Shown here in pieces: positions 1 to 8,274 of a stretch of 15,773 nt of DNA. The position numbers and the translations under genes are program-made. Position 1 is the first letter of the stretch; every line of letters starts with the position of its first letter. The notes beneath the pieces were generated by a model that was not told the origin of the DNA, made no database searches, and was given only the letters and a program-made list of their open reading frames with translations. The stretch is from JBCDBH01 sp039184055 (GTDB lineage Bacteria > Acidobacteriota > Thermoanaerobaculia > Multivoradales > J023): assembly GCA_039184055.1 (NCBI GenBank), contig JBCDBH010000112.1:1-15773 (forward strand), read 5' to 3'.

Positions 1-1602
1 ACCGCTGTCGTCGTCATCGGGTGAGACGAACATACTCGCCCGGGTCTCCGACCAGGGCTCGAGCACGTCGCTGCTCGGGTTGAAGGTCGACGGCACCAGC
101 ACCTCACCCGGCGCCAAGGCGCCGAGCGCGCGAATTCGTGGGCGTTGATTCTCTTGACGGTACGACAGCCACACCGCATCGACCCGAGGCGACGTGTCGC
201 CATCGCCCTCGAGGGTCAGCTTCCACTGGACGTAACGCGCTGGCGCCACGACCTCGAGCGCCGCTTCACGCGCATCGCCAAAGCCCTGCCACGGCGTCCA
301 GGTATCGTCGGGCTCCGCGCTCATACCCGTCCGCACCGCCAGTCGCACCGCGGTACCGGTGACCGTGTCGCCGCGCCATGACAAGGTACCGAAACGGCTG
401 ATCTCGGCGGTATCGAACACCGAGCTCACGACTTCTCCGCGTGGCTCGAGCCCCGGTCCCAAGGCATAAAGCGCGCCGACATTGGTGGTCACCACCGCCG
501 GACGATCGATCGCACCCTGTCCCGGGGTCAACGCGGCGATCTGCTTTTCGTCGAGATCCTTGTCGAGCAGCATCCGCTCGTCCTGCCAGCGATACAGGCG
601 ACCATCGAGACCGGTGCCGACCCACAGAGCGTCGTCTTGCCATAGCAGGCTGTGAATGGTCGTATCGTCGAACGCCCATACTTCACGCGTGATGCCGCTC
701 GCCGGATCGAGATAGTGCAGGGTGCTACGCGGACCGTTGAAACCAGCCGGTCGCGAGCCGACGCTGACCGCGCCACCTTCCACCGACACGCTGACCTCGT
801 TGTCGGGATCGGGGCCACCACCCGCCTGCGTGGTGCTACCGAGATCCACCTGGCTGGCCTCGGAGGCCACCGCCGCGATCCACAGTCCGCCGTCGGGATC
901 GAGCACCAAATCGACGATCTCGGGCTCCCGCGCATCGAAAAGCGTACGCACACGGCCATCGAGCGAGACTTCGAAGACCATGCCTCGGCCGGCGGTACCG
1001 ACCACCACCGAGCCGTCGTCACGCACCGCCAAAGATCGCGCGTGCACGTCCACCCCGCTCAACAGCACCCGCTGTCGACCTTCGGCGTCACGGTGAATCA
1101 GCTCGCCGGGAAGCCCGGTCGCCACCCACAAACCGCCACGACCATCGGCGGCGAGATCCCAAATGTACGTCCCGCCGGGCGCGAACAGCGTCTCGACCGC
1201 GCCGTTGTGAAGCCGCTCGATCGCGCCATCGGGTGACGAAGCGACCAGAACGCTACCGTCGTCGAGGGCGGTCACCGCGAACACAGCGGGCGCTTCGGTG
1301 GTGTGCAGCAGGCTGACCGTGCCGTCGGCGCTCACCGCCAGCACCTCACCGGTATTGCCGGTGCCCACGACCCAACCATCGTCCGTGGCGGTGGCGCTCA
1401 GCACATAGGCGACGTCGAAACCGGTGAGGCGCTCGATCCGGGGCGCCAGCGTCACGACACCGAGCGGATCGACGCTGACCGCGCTCACCTCACCGCCGAC
1501 AAAGGCATCGGCGCTATCGACCTCGAACAACCGCACCTCGGCGGCAAAGACCGACGACACGACGAGCATCATCGACACAACCGTAAGCACTACTCTTTTC
1601 AT
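1..1602 (-). CDS. Secreted beta-propeller (WD40/NHL-like) protein, C-terminus cut off by window edge
   Basis: The frame stays open from the ATG at 1602 to the left edge: 534 codons with no stop. Residues 1-20 (MKRVVLTVVSMMLVVSSVFA) form a typical Sec signal peptide with cleavage likely before AEV, so the protein is exported. Residues about 65-385 contain repeated blade-like units of the form DGSVLVASSPDG, GGLWVATGLPGEL, GSVVVGTAGRG, GGLWIAAVASE and ALWVGTGLDGRL, which suggest a beta-propeller of about six or more blades. Residues about 390-485 look like a separate all-beta domain (VFDTAEISRFGTLSW, then ARYVQWKLTLEGD), which I recognise only as a segment following propellers in similar secreted proteins. 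A good ribosome site (GAGGTG, 4 bases before ATG) fixes the start. The gene lies 26 bp after the S55 peptidase stop, probably in the same transcript. Its substrate or partner is unknown; a binding or scaffold role is inference. Confidence 0.8.
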   Translation of the reverse strand, partial: MKRVVLTVVSMMLVVSSVFAAEVRLFEVDSADAFVGGEVSAVSVDPLGVVTLAPRIERLTGFDVAYVLSATATDDGWVVGTGNTGEVLAVSADGTVSLLHTTEAPAVFAVTALDDGSVLVASSPDGAIERLHNGAVETLFAPGGTYIWDLAADGRGGLWVATGLPGELIHRDAEGRQRVLLSGVDVHARSLAVRDDGSVVVGTAGRGMVFEVSLDGRVRTLFDAREPEIVDLVLDPDGGLWIAAVASEASQVDLGSTTQAGGGPDPDNEVSVSVEGGAVSVGSRPAGFNGPRSTLHYLDPASGITREVWAFDDTTIHSLLWQDDALWVGTGLDGRLYRWQDERMLLDKDLDEKQIAALTPGQGAIDRPAVVTTNVGALYALGPGLEPRGEVVSSVFDTAEISRFGTLSWRGDTVTGTAVRLAVRTGMSAEPDDTWTPWQGFGDAREAALEVVAPARYVQWKLTLEGDGDTSPRVDAVWLSYRQENQRPRIRALGALAPGEVLVPSTFNPSSDVLEPWSETRASMFVSPDDDDSG

Positions 1603-1628
1603 CGCCACCTCATCGCTGCATCGCTGCG

Positions 1629-3425
1629 TCACTGCAACCCGCGCCGTACGTCGAAATCTACTCGAACAACACCTTCGATCGGAAAAGACGACGGCCATCG
1701 CTGCTCACCGAGCCGCGCCAGGCTGAGCGCCGTGGCGCGGCCGTTGTCGAACACTCCTCGAACCGAGCCGGGCAACGCCGGCAACACCGTGCCGTCGAGC
1801 GACCAGCCCGACGCGCGCATGGCGGCGAAGGCGACCAGGCTGTCGCGCGCCGCCAGAGAACGAAGATAGTCGAGACTCTGCTCGAAGGTCCGTGGGGCGG
1901 GTCGGTCGAGCTCGAGCGCCACCGCATCCATGCTCGTGCCGTCACCGATCAAGACCGGCAACAAACCTTCGCTGGCGGTGGGCGGGATCGTCACCGTCAC
2001 CGTCCGCTGCTCGATCTCACCGCGCCACGCCCGCAGATCGAGCACGACGTCGACTTCGTCTCCAGGACGCACCACGAGCCGGCTCGGTCGCGCCGCGACC
2101 AGGTCGTGTACCCGGGGTCGCGCATATTGCGTCGCGACGATGTCGACCCCGGTGAGGCGAACCGATTCGAGCTCGTTGAAGATCAGATAGTTGAGAAAGG
2201 TGAGCAGATCGGTCATCGCATCGATCACCGCCGCGTCGCCACCGTAGCTTTGTCGCAACACCAGATCGTCGTGACCGTCGATACCGATCCGCGCCTCGAA
2301 ATCGAGCCCCTGATCACCACCCATGTCGTGGGACGCGGTCTGAAAGGTGCCGAACGCACCGCTCGCCACCAAGAGCGGCACCAGTGGACCGGCGTGCGCC
2401 ACCTGCATGGCGTAGCGCTGGACGCTCGTGCCGTGGACCTCGACGCTCATCGGCAGCGTCGGTGCCTCGAGCCCGACACGGCCGCGTGTACCCGTCACGC
2501 GATCGACGTCGAAAGCACCGATCACCTCACCGACCGTCGACAATTTGAATGATGAGGCCAAGTTGGGCACGATCATCACCACCGATGCGGTGGCCATCGG
2601 CAGCCGCATCTCGCCGAGCGAAAAGACCGGATGACCGATGGCCAAAATCGAATCACCATCGACCTCGGTCACCGTTCCGGTCGCCGCCATGCTGAGATCA
2701 CCCCACACCAAGGGCATGGCGACCGCACCGCCGGCGACCAGCTCACCGGTCGCGCCATCGCTCGACGTCGCGTCCGTGGACCGGCTCGTCATTCCTCCCG
2801 GGCCGATCGAGCCCACCGTGCCCAAGACCTCGTCGAGCAACCGTCGCGCCTCGGGTTGAAAACCCGCCACGTGCCATTGCACCGCCCCCTGGGCATCGTC
2901 ACGGTTCGCGCCGAGCCAGCGCAGCCACTCGTCACGCAAAGCGGTGCGTGGAAAATCTCGTTTCACCAGCGTAGCCAGATCCGGGGCCTCACCGCGTGGC
3001 ATCGCGCCCGACGGTAGCGGCCCCACTTCGGGAAGCTCGAGCAGCCGACGCATGCCAGATATGGGGGTGATCCCGGCGATCGCGCCACGGGTGAAATTCC
3101 AACTAAAGGCCACCGCGCCGACCAGACGACCATCGATATAGACCGGGCTGCCGCTCATACCGGCCGCGACGCCGCTCTCTTCGAGACCATGCCCCGACAA
3201 GCGCGCGATGACGTAGTCGAGATCGGTGCGAAAGTCGGGCAGCACGCCGATGATCTCGACTTCGAACCGCTCGGGCTCGGTGCCGCTGAACACGGTCAAG
3301 CCATAGCCGGTTTGTCCGGGTCGAAGCTCGCTCGGCTCGATGCTCGGTGTCGGCTCAGCGCTCAGCGTCGCCGCCATCAACGCGATCCAACCCGCGACCA
3401 GCCCCCACACCCAGCGCCGCGTCAC
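1629..3425 (-). CDS. Secreted SpoIVB-type serine peptidase (family S55 domain)
   Basis: The product is 598 aa from the GTG at 3425. I chose this GTG because it overlaps the tsaC stop as GTGA and directly precedes a signal peptide (residues 1-23, RRW then a hydrophobic stretch ending LSA). An in-frame ATG 25 codons upstream lies inside tsaC and would bury the signal. The S55 signature GMSGSP is at 89-94 (catalytic Ser91 expected), followed by VYIDGRLVGAVAFSW and GITPISGM, which resemble the segment after the SpoIVB serine. A second block, LAIGHPVFSLGEMRLP (261-276), resembles the SpoIVB histidine region and makes His265 the candidate catalytic His. In SpoIVB the His block precedes the Ser block; here the order is reversed. 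Residues about 380-598 form an extension I do not recognise. The protein is probably periplasmic. The activity is inferred from motifs, and its target is unknown. Confidence 0.82.
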   Translation of the reverse strand: MTRRWVWGLVAGWIALMAATLSAEPTPSIEPSELRPGQTGYGLTVFSGTEPERFEVEIIGVLPDFRTDLDYVIARLSGHGLEESGVAAGMSGSPVYIDGRLVGAVAFSWNFTRGAIAGITPISGMRRLLELPEVGPLPSGAMPRGEAPDLATLVKRDFPRTALRDEWLRWLGANRDDAQGAVQWHVAGFQPEARRLLDEVLGTVGSIGPGGMTSRSTDATSSDGATGELVAGGAVAMPLVWGDLSMAATGTVTEVDGDSILAIGHPVFSLGEMRLPMATASVVMIVPNLASSFKLSTVGEVIGAFDVDRVTGTRGRVGLEAPTLPMSVEVHGTSVQRYAMQVAHAGPLVPLLVASGAFGTFQTASHDMGGDQGLDFEARIGIDGHDDLVLRQSYGGDAAVIDAMTDLLTFLNYLIFNELESVRLTGVDIVATQYARPRVHDLVAARPSRLVVRPGDEVDVVLDLRAWRGEIEQRTVTVTIPPTASEGLLPVLIGDGTSMDAVALELDRPAPRTFEQSLDYLRSLAARDSLVAFAAMRASGWSLDGTVLPALPGSVRGVFDNGRATALSLARLGEQRWPSSFPIEGVVRVDFDVRRGLQ

Positions 3426-4036
3426 GCTTCGTCCTCGGGGGTCCACGGTGGCGGCTCGACTGCGCCGGCGCGAATGATCCTCAACCCCTTCGGTCCGCAA
3501 TGCACCAGGGTCGACGGCGGTCCACCGGGTAGCACCCCGCCATCGACGATCATCACGTCTTCACCTTCGCAGATCGTGGCCAGATCGGCCGGGTCGACAA
3601 TCGACGGCGAGCCGCTCAGATTGGCGCTCGTCGCGGTCACCGGATGACCGAGATCGGCGATCAGCTGTTGCAGCTGTTTGTGCGCCGGAACGCGTACCGC
3701 CAGGGTCGCCTGGCCGGCCGAAGCCGGCATCGGCTCGGCGAGCGGCAGCACCACGGTCAACGCCCCCGGCCACGAACCGACCGCCCAGGCCACCGCCGGC
3801 GAGCGCCGTTCGATACCGAGCATGCGGAGCTGACCGATACCGGCGATCAGTACCGGGAGCGGCAAGCCTTTGCGTCGTCGTTTGATGCGATAGACCGCGT
3901 CGACCCCGCGTTGATCACGCGGATCGACCGCCAGCCCGTACGAAGACTCGGTGGGAATGGCGAGCACGCCACCCCGTGCCAAGACCGCTTCGAGCGGTTC
4001 GAGCGGCTCACCCCACCGCCAAGTAGGAACACTCAT
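3422..4036 (-). CDS. tsaC: L-threonylcarbamoyladenylate synthase, Sua5/YciO/YrdC family
   Basis: This 204-aa single-domain YrdC-fold protein makes threonylcarbamoyl-AMP from threonine, bicarbonate and ATP, the first step of t6A37 modification of ANN-decoding tRNAs in the cytoplasm. Family motifs appear in order: PTESSYGL (28-35), the basic KRRRKGLPL segment (52-60), WPGALTVVLP (89-98), AVRVP (113-117) and TSANLSGSPS (136-145). Its length fits TsaC/YrdC; there is no C-terminal Sua5 domain. The ATG overlaps the recN stop by 4 bp (ATGA, 4033-4036), and its own stop overlaps the GTG of the S55 gene by 4 bp (3422-3425), so translation is probably coupled on both sides. A YciO-like paralogue of unclear function is the alternative, since one YrdC family member cannot be separated from another by motif alone. 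Confidence 0.85.
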   Translation of the reverse strand: MSVPTWRWGEPLEPLEAVLARGGVLAIPTESSYGLAVDPRDQRGVDAVYRIKRRRKGLPLPVLIAGIGQLRMLGIERRSPAVAWAVGSWPGALTVVLPLAEPMPASAGQATLAVRVPAHKQLQQLIADLGHPVTATSANLSGSPSIVDPADLATICEGEDVMIVDGGVLPGGPPSTLVHCGPKGLRIIRAGAVEPPPWTPEDEA

Positions 4037-5760
4037 AGGCCTGCTGCTCCTTCGATCATTTCGCTGGCGTGTGACAACGACAATTCGGTGATCTCACTAC
4101 CGGCGAGCATCCGTGCCACTTCACGAACCCGTGCGTCAGGGTCGAGCGCGTCGATCATCGTGCGGGTGCGTCCGTCGACGATGTCCTTGCTCACCTTGAA
4201 GTGCTGATCACCCGAGCTCGCCACTTGGGGCATGTGGGTCACCGCCAACACCTGACCACCCCGCGCCAAACGACGCAATTTGCTTCCCAATACCGCCGCT
4301 TCGGCGCCACCGACGCCGGTATCGACCTCGTCGAATACCAGGGTCGCCACCGACGCCTGATGGACTTCGTCATCACCCCGTGAGGCCAGCTGGACGGCGA
4401 GGTAGAGCCGTGACAGCTCACCACCCGAGGCGATCTTGGCCAGCGGTCGTGGCTCTTCACCCGGATTGGGCGCGAAGCGATAGACCACGCGATCGTAGCC
4501 GTGACGGGTCATCTCGACGGGTTCGCCATCGATCTCGAGCGCGCTACCGGCGCGGCGGCGCTTCTCGATCGCAACGTCGAAACGCGCGTTGGCGAGCGCC
4601 AGGTCGGCGAGCTCACCCTGGAGCCGAGCGCCATAGTCGACCGCCCATTCGCGGCGCGCCGCCGACAGCGCCGTCGCCACCTCGCGATAGTGGTCCAATG
4701 CCTGGTCGACCTGCGTCTGGAGCTCGGCGTGACTGGTCTCGTCGCCCTCGAGCTCGGCGAGCTCGTGCTCGATCTGGGCCCGTCGCGCGAGCACCTCGGC
4801 GACGCTCGAGCCGTGTTTGCGCATCAGACGTTCGAGCGCGGCGAGCCGGCTCTCGACCTCGTCGAGACGACCAGGATCCGCTTCGACCACGTCCAGCCGA
4901 TGTCGCAACGCGGCGCTCAGCTCGTTCACCCGAATACCGATGTCGGCGAGCTCACCCACCCACTCCTCGGCCGCGGGCTCCCAGGCGGTGATGCGGGCGA
5001 GCGCCACCCGTGCCTGCTCGAGCGATTCGTACGCCGCCGTCTCGCCTTCGAAGAGCGAGCTCTCCGCCTGGGTCAACGCGCTGACGATCGCTTCGCTATG
5101 CCGGAGCACGTCACGTTCGGCACGCAGCTCGATCTCCTCACCCGTAACCGGACGCACATCGTCGATCTCGTCGAGCTGGAAACGCAGAAAGTCGATCCGC
5201 TCACGCCGTGCCTGATCGTCGCCGGTCAGGTGCTCGAGACGCTCGCGCAAGCGGCGTTGCTCGTCCCAGGCGCGCGCCACGTCGGCGAGCAGCCGGGCGG
5301 CCGACTCGCCACCGGTGCGATCGAGCCACGAGCGCTGCAATTCAGGATCGACCAAACCGAGCTCTTCACGTTGACCGTGGATCCTCAAGACATGAGGCGC
5401 CAGCTTGGCGAGCAGGCCGACCGTCGCCGGCTGATCGTCGACAAAGACCCGATTGCGTCCATTGCGCGCGATCTCTCGACGGATCACCAGCTCGACTCCG
5501 GTCGATTCGAGGCCCGCCGCGTCGAGGGTGTGACGCCACGCCTCACCGGCCGGTTCGAACACGCCGGTGATGGTCAACGAGTCGGCGCCCGTGCGAATCA
5601 GCTCGGCATTGGCGCGCACCCCCGAAAGCAGAGCCAGCGAGTCGACGACGATCGACTTACCGGCACCGGTTTCACCCGAGAGCACGTTGAAGCCGGCATC
5701 GAAAGCGATCGAGGCTTCGGCGAGGACGGCGAGATTGCGTATATGGAGGTCGCGCAGCAC
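4033..5760 (-). CDS. recN: DNA repair protein RecN (SMC-like ATPase)
   Basis: The 575-aa product starts with GTG at 5760 (MLRDLHIRNLAVL, matching how RecN proteins begin). RecN is a cytoplasmic SMC-like ATPase that acts at DNA double-strand breaks with RecA. Walker A GETGAGKS is at 29-36, the RecN segment VLRIHGQREE at 124-133, a long charged coiled-coil region at about 155-385 (many Glu/Arg/Leu heptads), the ABC signature ASGGELSRLYLA at 444-455, Walker B LVFDEVDTGVGG at 474-485, and a late switch motif AVTHMPQVA at 506-514. Its length is close to E. coli RecN (about 553 aa). No clear Shine-Dalgarno sequence precedes the GTG. I saw no convincing LexA box in the 183 bp upstream, so SOS control cannot be claimed. 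It is the first gene of the apparent recN-tsaC-S55-propeller unit. Confidence 0.95.
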   Translation of the reverse strand: MLRDLHIRNLAVLAEASIAFDAGFNVLSGETGAGKSIVVDSLALLSGVRANAELIRTGADSLTITGVFEPAGEAWRHTLDAAGLESTGVELVIRREIARNGRNRVFVDDQPATVGLLAKLAPHVLRIHGQREELGLVDPELQRSWLDRTGGESAARLLADVARAWDEQRRLRERLEHLTGDDQARRERIDFLRFQLDEIDDVRPVTGEEIELRAERDVLRHSEAIVSALTQAESSLFEGETAAYESLEQARVALARITAWEPAAEEWVGELADIGIRVNELSAALRHRLDVVEADPGRLDEVESRLAALERLMRKHGSSVAEVLARRAQIEHELAELEGDETSHAELQTQVDQALDHYREVATALSAARREWAVDYGARLQGELADLALANARFDVAIEKRRRAGSALEIDGEPVEMTRHGYDRVVYRFAPNPGEEPRPLAKIASGGELSRLYLAVQLASRGDDEVHQASVATLVFDEVDTGVGGAEAAVLGSKLRRLARGGQVLAVTHMPQVASSGDQHFKVSKDIVDGRTRTMIDALDPDARVREVARMLAGSEITELSLSHASEMIEGAAGL

Positions 5761-5818
5761 GAAGAGATCAGTACCAGGCTATTGTCGGAACGTGGCCTCG
5801 AGACGGGCCGTGACGGGG

Positions 5819-5862
5819 GCCGGCCGACCAGGCCGGGGCGTCAAAAACCCCAGCGGGCCGGC
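5819..5862. other. Nested inverted repeat between S9 peptidase and recN
   Basis: Two stacked stems are visible. The outer arm GCCGGCC (5819-5825) pairs with GGCCGGC (5856-5862). The inner arm GCCGGGG (5832-5838) pairs with CCCCAGC (5848-5854, one G-T wobble) around a 9-base loop. It lies after the S9 peptidase stop (5944) and before the recN start (5760), where a terminator would be useful. Neither strand has a T run after the stem, so it is not a standard intrinsic terminator. It may be a transcript-end stabiliser or a Rho-linked structure. Confidence 0.35.
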
Positions 5863-5943
5863 AGCATACCAGAGGGTCGATGCCTATCCTGGTACCGTCC
5901 GGCCCCGTCAGCTCGCGGCCGATCCCACCCATCTCAGAACCGC

Positions 5944-8085
5944 TCACTCACCGCTCGGCGCTGTGCTTCGATCGACTACCGGTGGTGGCGTCAGACGCTC
6001 GCGTAGGTAGGTGTAGACCAGCGCCTCGCGAAACGCCGATTGCTCGTTGGTGCTGGCGCCGGCGTGACCACCCTCGACATTCTCCCAATAGAGATAGTCG
6101 TGCCCCAGCGACTCCATCAAGGCCGCCATTTTGCGCGCGTGCCCGGGATGGACGCGATCGTCACGCGTCGAGGTGGTGAACAAGACCCGTGGATAGTCGA
6201 CCTCTTTGCTGCTCTTGACGTTGTGGTAGGGCGAGTAGCGACGGATATAGGCCCACTGCGCCGGATCTTCCGGATCGCCGTACTCCCCTTCCCAACTCGC
6301 ACCAGCGAGCAGCTGGTCGTACCGCTTCATGTCGAGCAGTGGCACGGCGCAGACCACGGCGTCGAAGAGATCGGGCCGTTGGGTAAAGGCGACCCCGACC
6401 AAGAGACCACCGTTGCTACCTCCACGAATGCCGAGATGATCCGGCGACGTGATCTTGCGGGCGATCAAGTCTTCCGCCACGGCGAGAAAATCATCGTAGG
6501 CGCGCTGGCGGTTCTCCTTCAGCGCGGCGCGATGCCACTCGGCCCCGAACTCGCCACCACCTCGGATATTGGCGCGTACATAGACACCGCCTTCGGCGAG
6601 CCAGGCCATGCCGACCACCGAGCTATAGGCCGGTCGCAACGACACCTCGAAGCCACCATAGCCATAGAGCACGGTCGGGTTACGACCGTCGAGCTTCATG
6701 TCCTTACGATGGACGACGAAATACGGCACCTTGGTACCGTCCTTCGAGGTCGCTTCGTATTGCACCGACTCGAGCGGCGCGGCGTCGAAATAGGCCGGCA
6801 GGCTGTCGACCTTGCGCATGCTGGCGCCGTCGGCGTAGAAGAGCGTGTCGGGAACGAGGAAATCCTCGTAGATGTAGAAATAGCCCGCGCCCTGGTCGTC
6901 GGTGCTGACCACTCCGAGGCGACCGAGTCCAGGCGTTTCCACCGCCTCGCGTTGCCACGTACCCTCGGCGAGGGTGAACTGGAAGAGCTCGTTGCGCACA
7001 TTGTCGAGCAGGCTCACCAAGAGCTGCTCACCGGTCGGAATCACCGAATCGATGCTTACCCGGTCCTCGGGCTCGACCAAAACCGCGAAGTCACGCTTGC
7101 CGTCGAGAAACCGAGCGTAGTCGATCGCGAGGAGCGTGCCACCGACGTGGGTCGCCCCTCCCACGGTCCAATCCTGCCGCAGCTCCAACACCAGCTGATC
7201 ACGAAAGAAGGTCGCATCGGCGTCCGAGGGGATATCGAGCTTGATCCACTCATCACCCTCGATGACGTGCACTTCGAAATCGTAGAAGGTCATGTAGCGC
7301 TGAATCATCGTGTACGACCGGCTCGGGGTATGCATGGTGGCGGCCCACATGAAGGCATCGGTCTGCTCGCCACGAAACGTGACGGGAGCCTCGGCGAGCG
7401 CGGTACCTCGACTCCACCGACGCATCTCGATCGGATAACCCGCCGTGCTCATCGAGTCGGGGCCGTAATCCGTGCCCACCAAGACCGTGTCGCGATCGAC
7501 CCAGGTGATCCGCGACTTCGCCACCGGCAAGGTGAAACCGTCTTTGACAAAGCTCTTGGTAGCGATGTCGAACTCACGAACCTCGCTGGCATCGCCACCA
7601 CCGGGTGAGAGAAAGAGCAGGCACCGTTGATAGTCGGGCGCCAGGCAGTCAGCGCCTTTCCACACCCATTTCTCACCCTCGGCCGCACCCAAAGCGTCGA
7701 CGTCGAGCAAGACCTCCCAACGCGGCTCGTCTGTTTTGAGATAACTCGCCAGAGACGCTCGGCGCCAAATCCCGCGCTGGTTGTTCTCGTCTTTCCAGAA
7801 GTTGTAGACGTGATCACCCTGCAGACTCGGATACGCGATTCGGGAATCGTCGTTGTAGAGCTCGAGCAACTGCTTTTCGAGCGTGGCGAATCCAGCGTCC
7901 TTGGTGAGCGTGGCCTTGGTCTTGGCATTGCGTTCGGCCACCCAATCGAGAGCCCGCTCACCGTCGACTTCTTCGAGCCACAGAAATGGATCACTCGGGC
8001 CGGGGTCGGCCATGGACGGCACGCTGAGAACCAAGCAAACCAGAGCGAAACGAAACACCATCGAACGAACGGAGTGGGAAGACAT
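5944..8085 (-). CDS. Secreted prolyl oligopeptidase, family S9A
   Basis: This 713-aa serine peptidase is expected to cleave short peptides after proline. The start is the ATG at 8085, preceded by a strong GGAGG five bases upstream. A further in-frame ATG 11 codons earlier would place charged residues before the signal peptide and lacks such a site. Residues 1-26 (ending VLSVPSMA) look like a Sec signal, so the enzyme is probably periplasmic. The N-terminal S9A segment DPFLWLEEVDGERALDWVAERN is at 32-53, and a beta-propeller gate occupies about 75-435. The alpha/beta hydrolase domain has GYGGFE (475-480), RGGGEFGAEWH (508-518), GGSNGG with nucleophile Ser557, DDRV (642-645) holding the acid, and GGHAG with His674. 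The triad is therefore complete. The gene stands alone, with 189 bp upstream and 183 bp downstream free of genes. Confidence 0.93.
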   Translation of the reverse strand: MSSHSVRSMVFRFALVCLVLSVPSMADPGPSDPFLWLEEVDGERALDWVAERNAKTKATLTKDAGFATLEKQLLELYNDDSRIAYPSLQGDHVYNFWKDENNQRGIWRRASLASYLKTDEPRWEVLLDVDALGAAEGEKWVWKGADCLAPDYQRCLLFLSPGGGDASEVREFDIATKSFVKDGFTLPVAKSRITWVDRDTVLVGTDYGPDSMSTAGYPIEMRRWSRGTALAEAPVTFRGEQTDAFMWAATMHTPSRSYTMIQRYMTFYDFEVHVIEGDEWIKLDIPSDADATFFRDQLVLELRQDWTVGGATHVGGTLLAIDYARFLDGKRDFAVLVEPEDRVSIDSVIPTGEQLLVSLLDNVRNELFQFTLAEGTWQREAVETPGLGRLGVVSTDDQGAGYFYIYEDFLVPDTLFYADGASMRKVDSLPAYFDAAPLESVQYEATSKDGTKVPYFVVHRKDMKLDGRNPTVLYGYGGFEVSLRPAYSSVVGMAWLAEGGVYVRANIRGGGEFGAEWHRAALKENRQRAYDDFLAVAEDLIARKITSPDHLGIRGGSNGGLLVGVAFTQRPDLFDAVVCAVPLLDMKRYDQLLAGASWEGEYGDPEDPAQWAYIRRYSPYHNVKSSKEVDYPRVLFTTSTRDDRVHPGHARKMAALMESLGHDYLYWENVEGGHAGASTNEQSAFREALVYTYLRERLTPPPVVDRSTAPSGE

Positions 8086-8096
8086 CACAACCTCCA

Positions 8097-8111
8097 GACC
8101 GCGACGCGGTC
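8097..8111 (-). promoter_or_regulatory. Hairpin next to the S9 peptidase ribosome site
   Basis: GACCGC and GCGGTC form a perfect 6-bp stem around a 3-base loop. On the coding strand the stem ends one base before the GGAGG of the S9 peptidase gene. In RNA it could influence ribosome access. This is a small GC-rich stem and could be chance in a genome of this composition. Confidence 0.3.
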
Positions 8112-8118
8112 GGGTCAC

Positions 8119-8144
8119 AAAAAGGAAGAGGGCCGATCAAGGCC
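8119..8144 (-). terminator. Weak candidate terminator after the amidotransferase gene
   Basis: Read on the minus strand, GGCC-TTGATC-GGCC forms a 4-bp stem, and a T5 run (complement of 8119-8123) follows 7 bases later. It is about 130 bp past the amidotransferase stop and before the S9 peptidase start. The stem is short and the T run is displaced, so this is a low-confidence call. Confidence 0.2.
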
Positions 8145-8274
8145 GAGTCGAGCCTGACGCTCTATGCTATTCGACGACTACGCGGCAACGGGTGCAAGCG
8201 GTTTGCGACGGATCCGCCGATGGGAGCGACGGATGTAGCGCGAGGCGCGACGACTTCGTCACGCCGGAGCGCAG

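Noticed and set aside
5761..5800. LexA box upstream of recN
   Set aside because: No CTG-N10-CAG-like or other known LexA palindrome is present in the upstream sequence.
4501..6006. 501-codon open frame on the plus strand opposite recN
   Set aside because: RecN Walker and signature motifs are on the minus strand; the plus frame runs on through the non-coding gap with no domain.
6040..7608. 522-codon open frame on the plus strand opposite the S9 peptidase
   Set aside because: The minus strand has the complete S9A triad; the opposite frame lacks any family motif.
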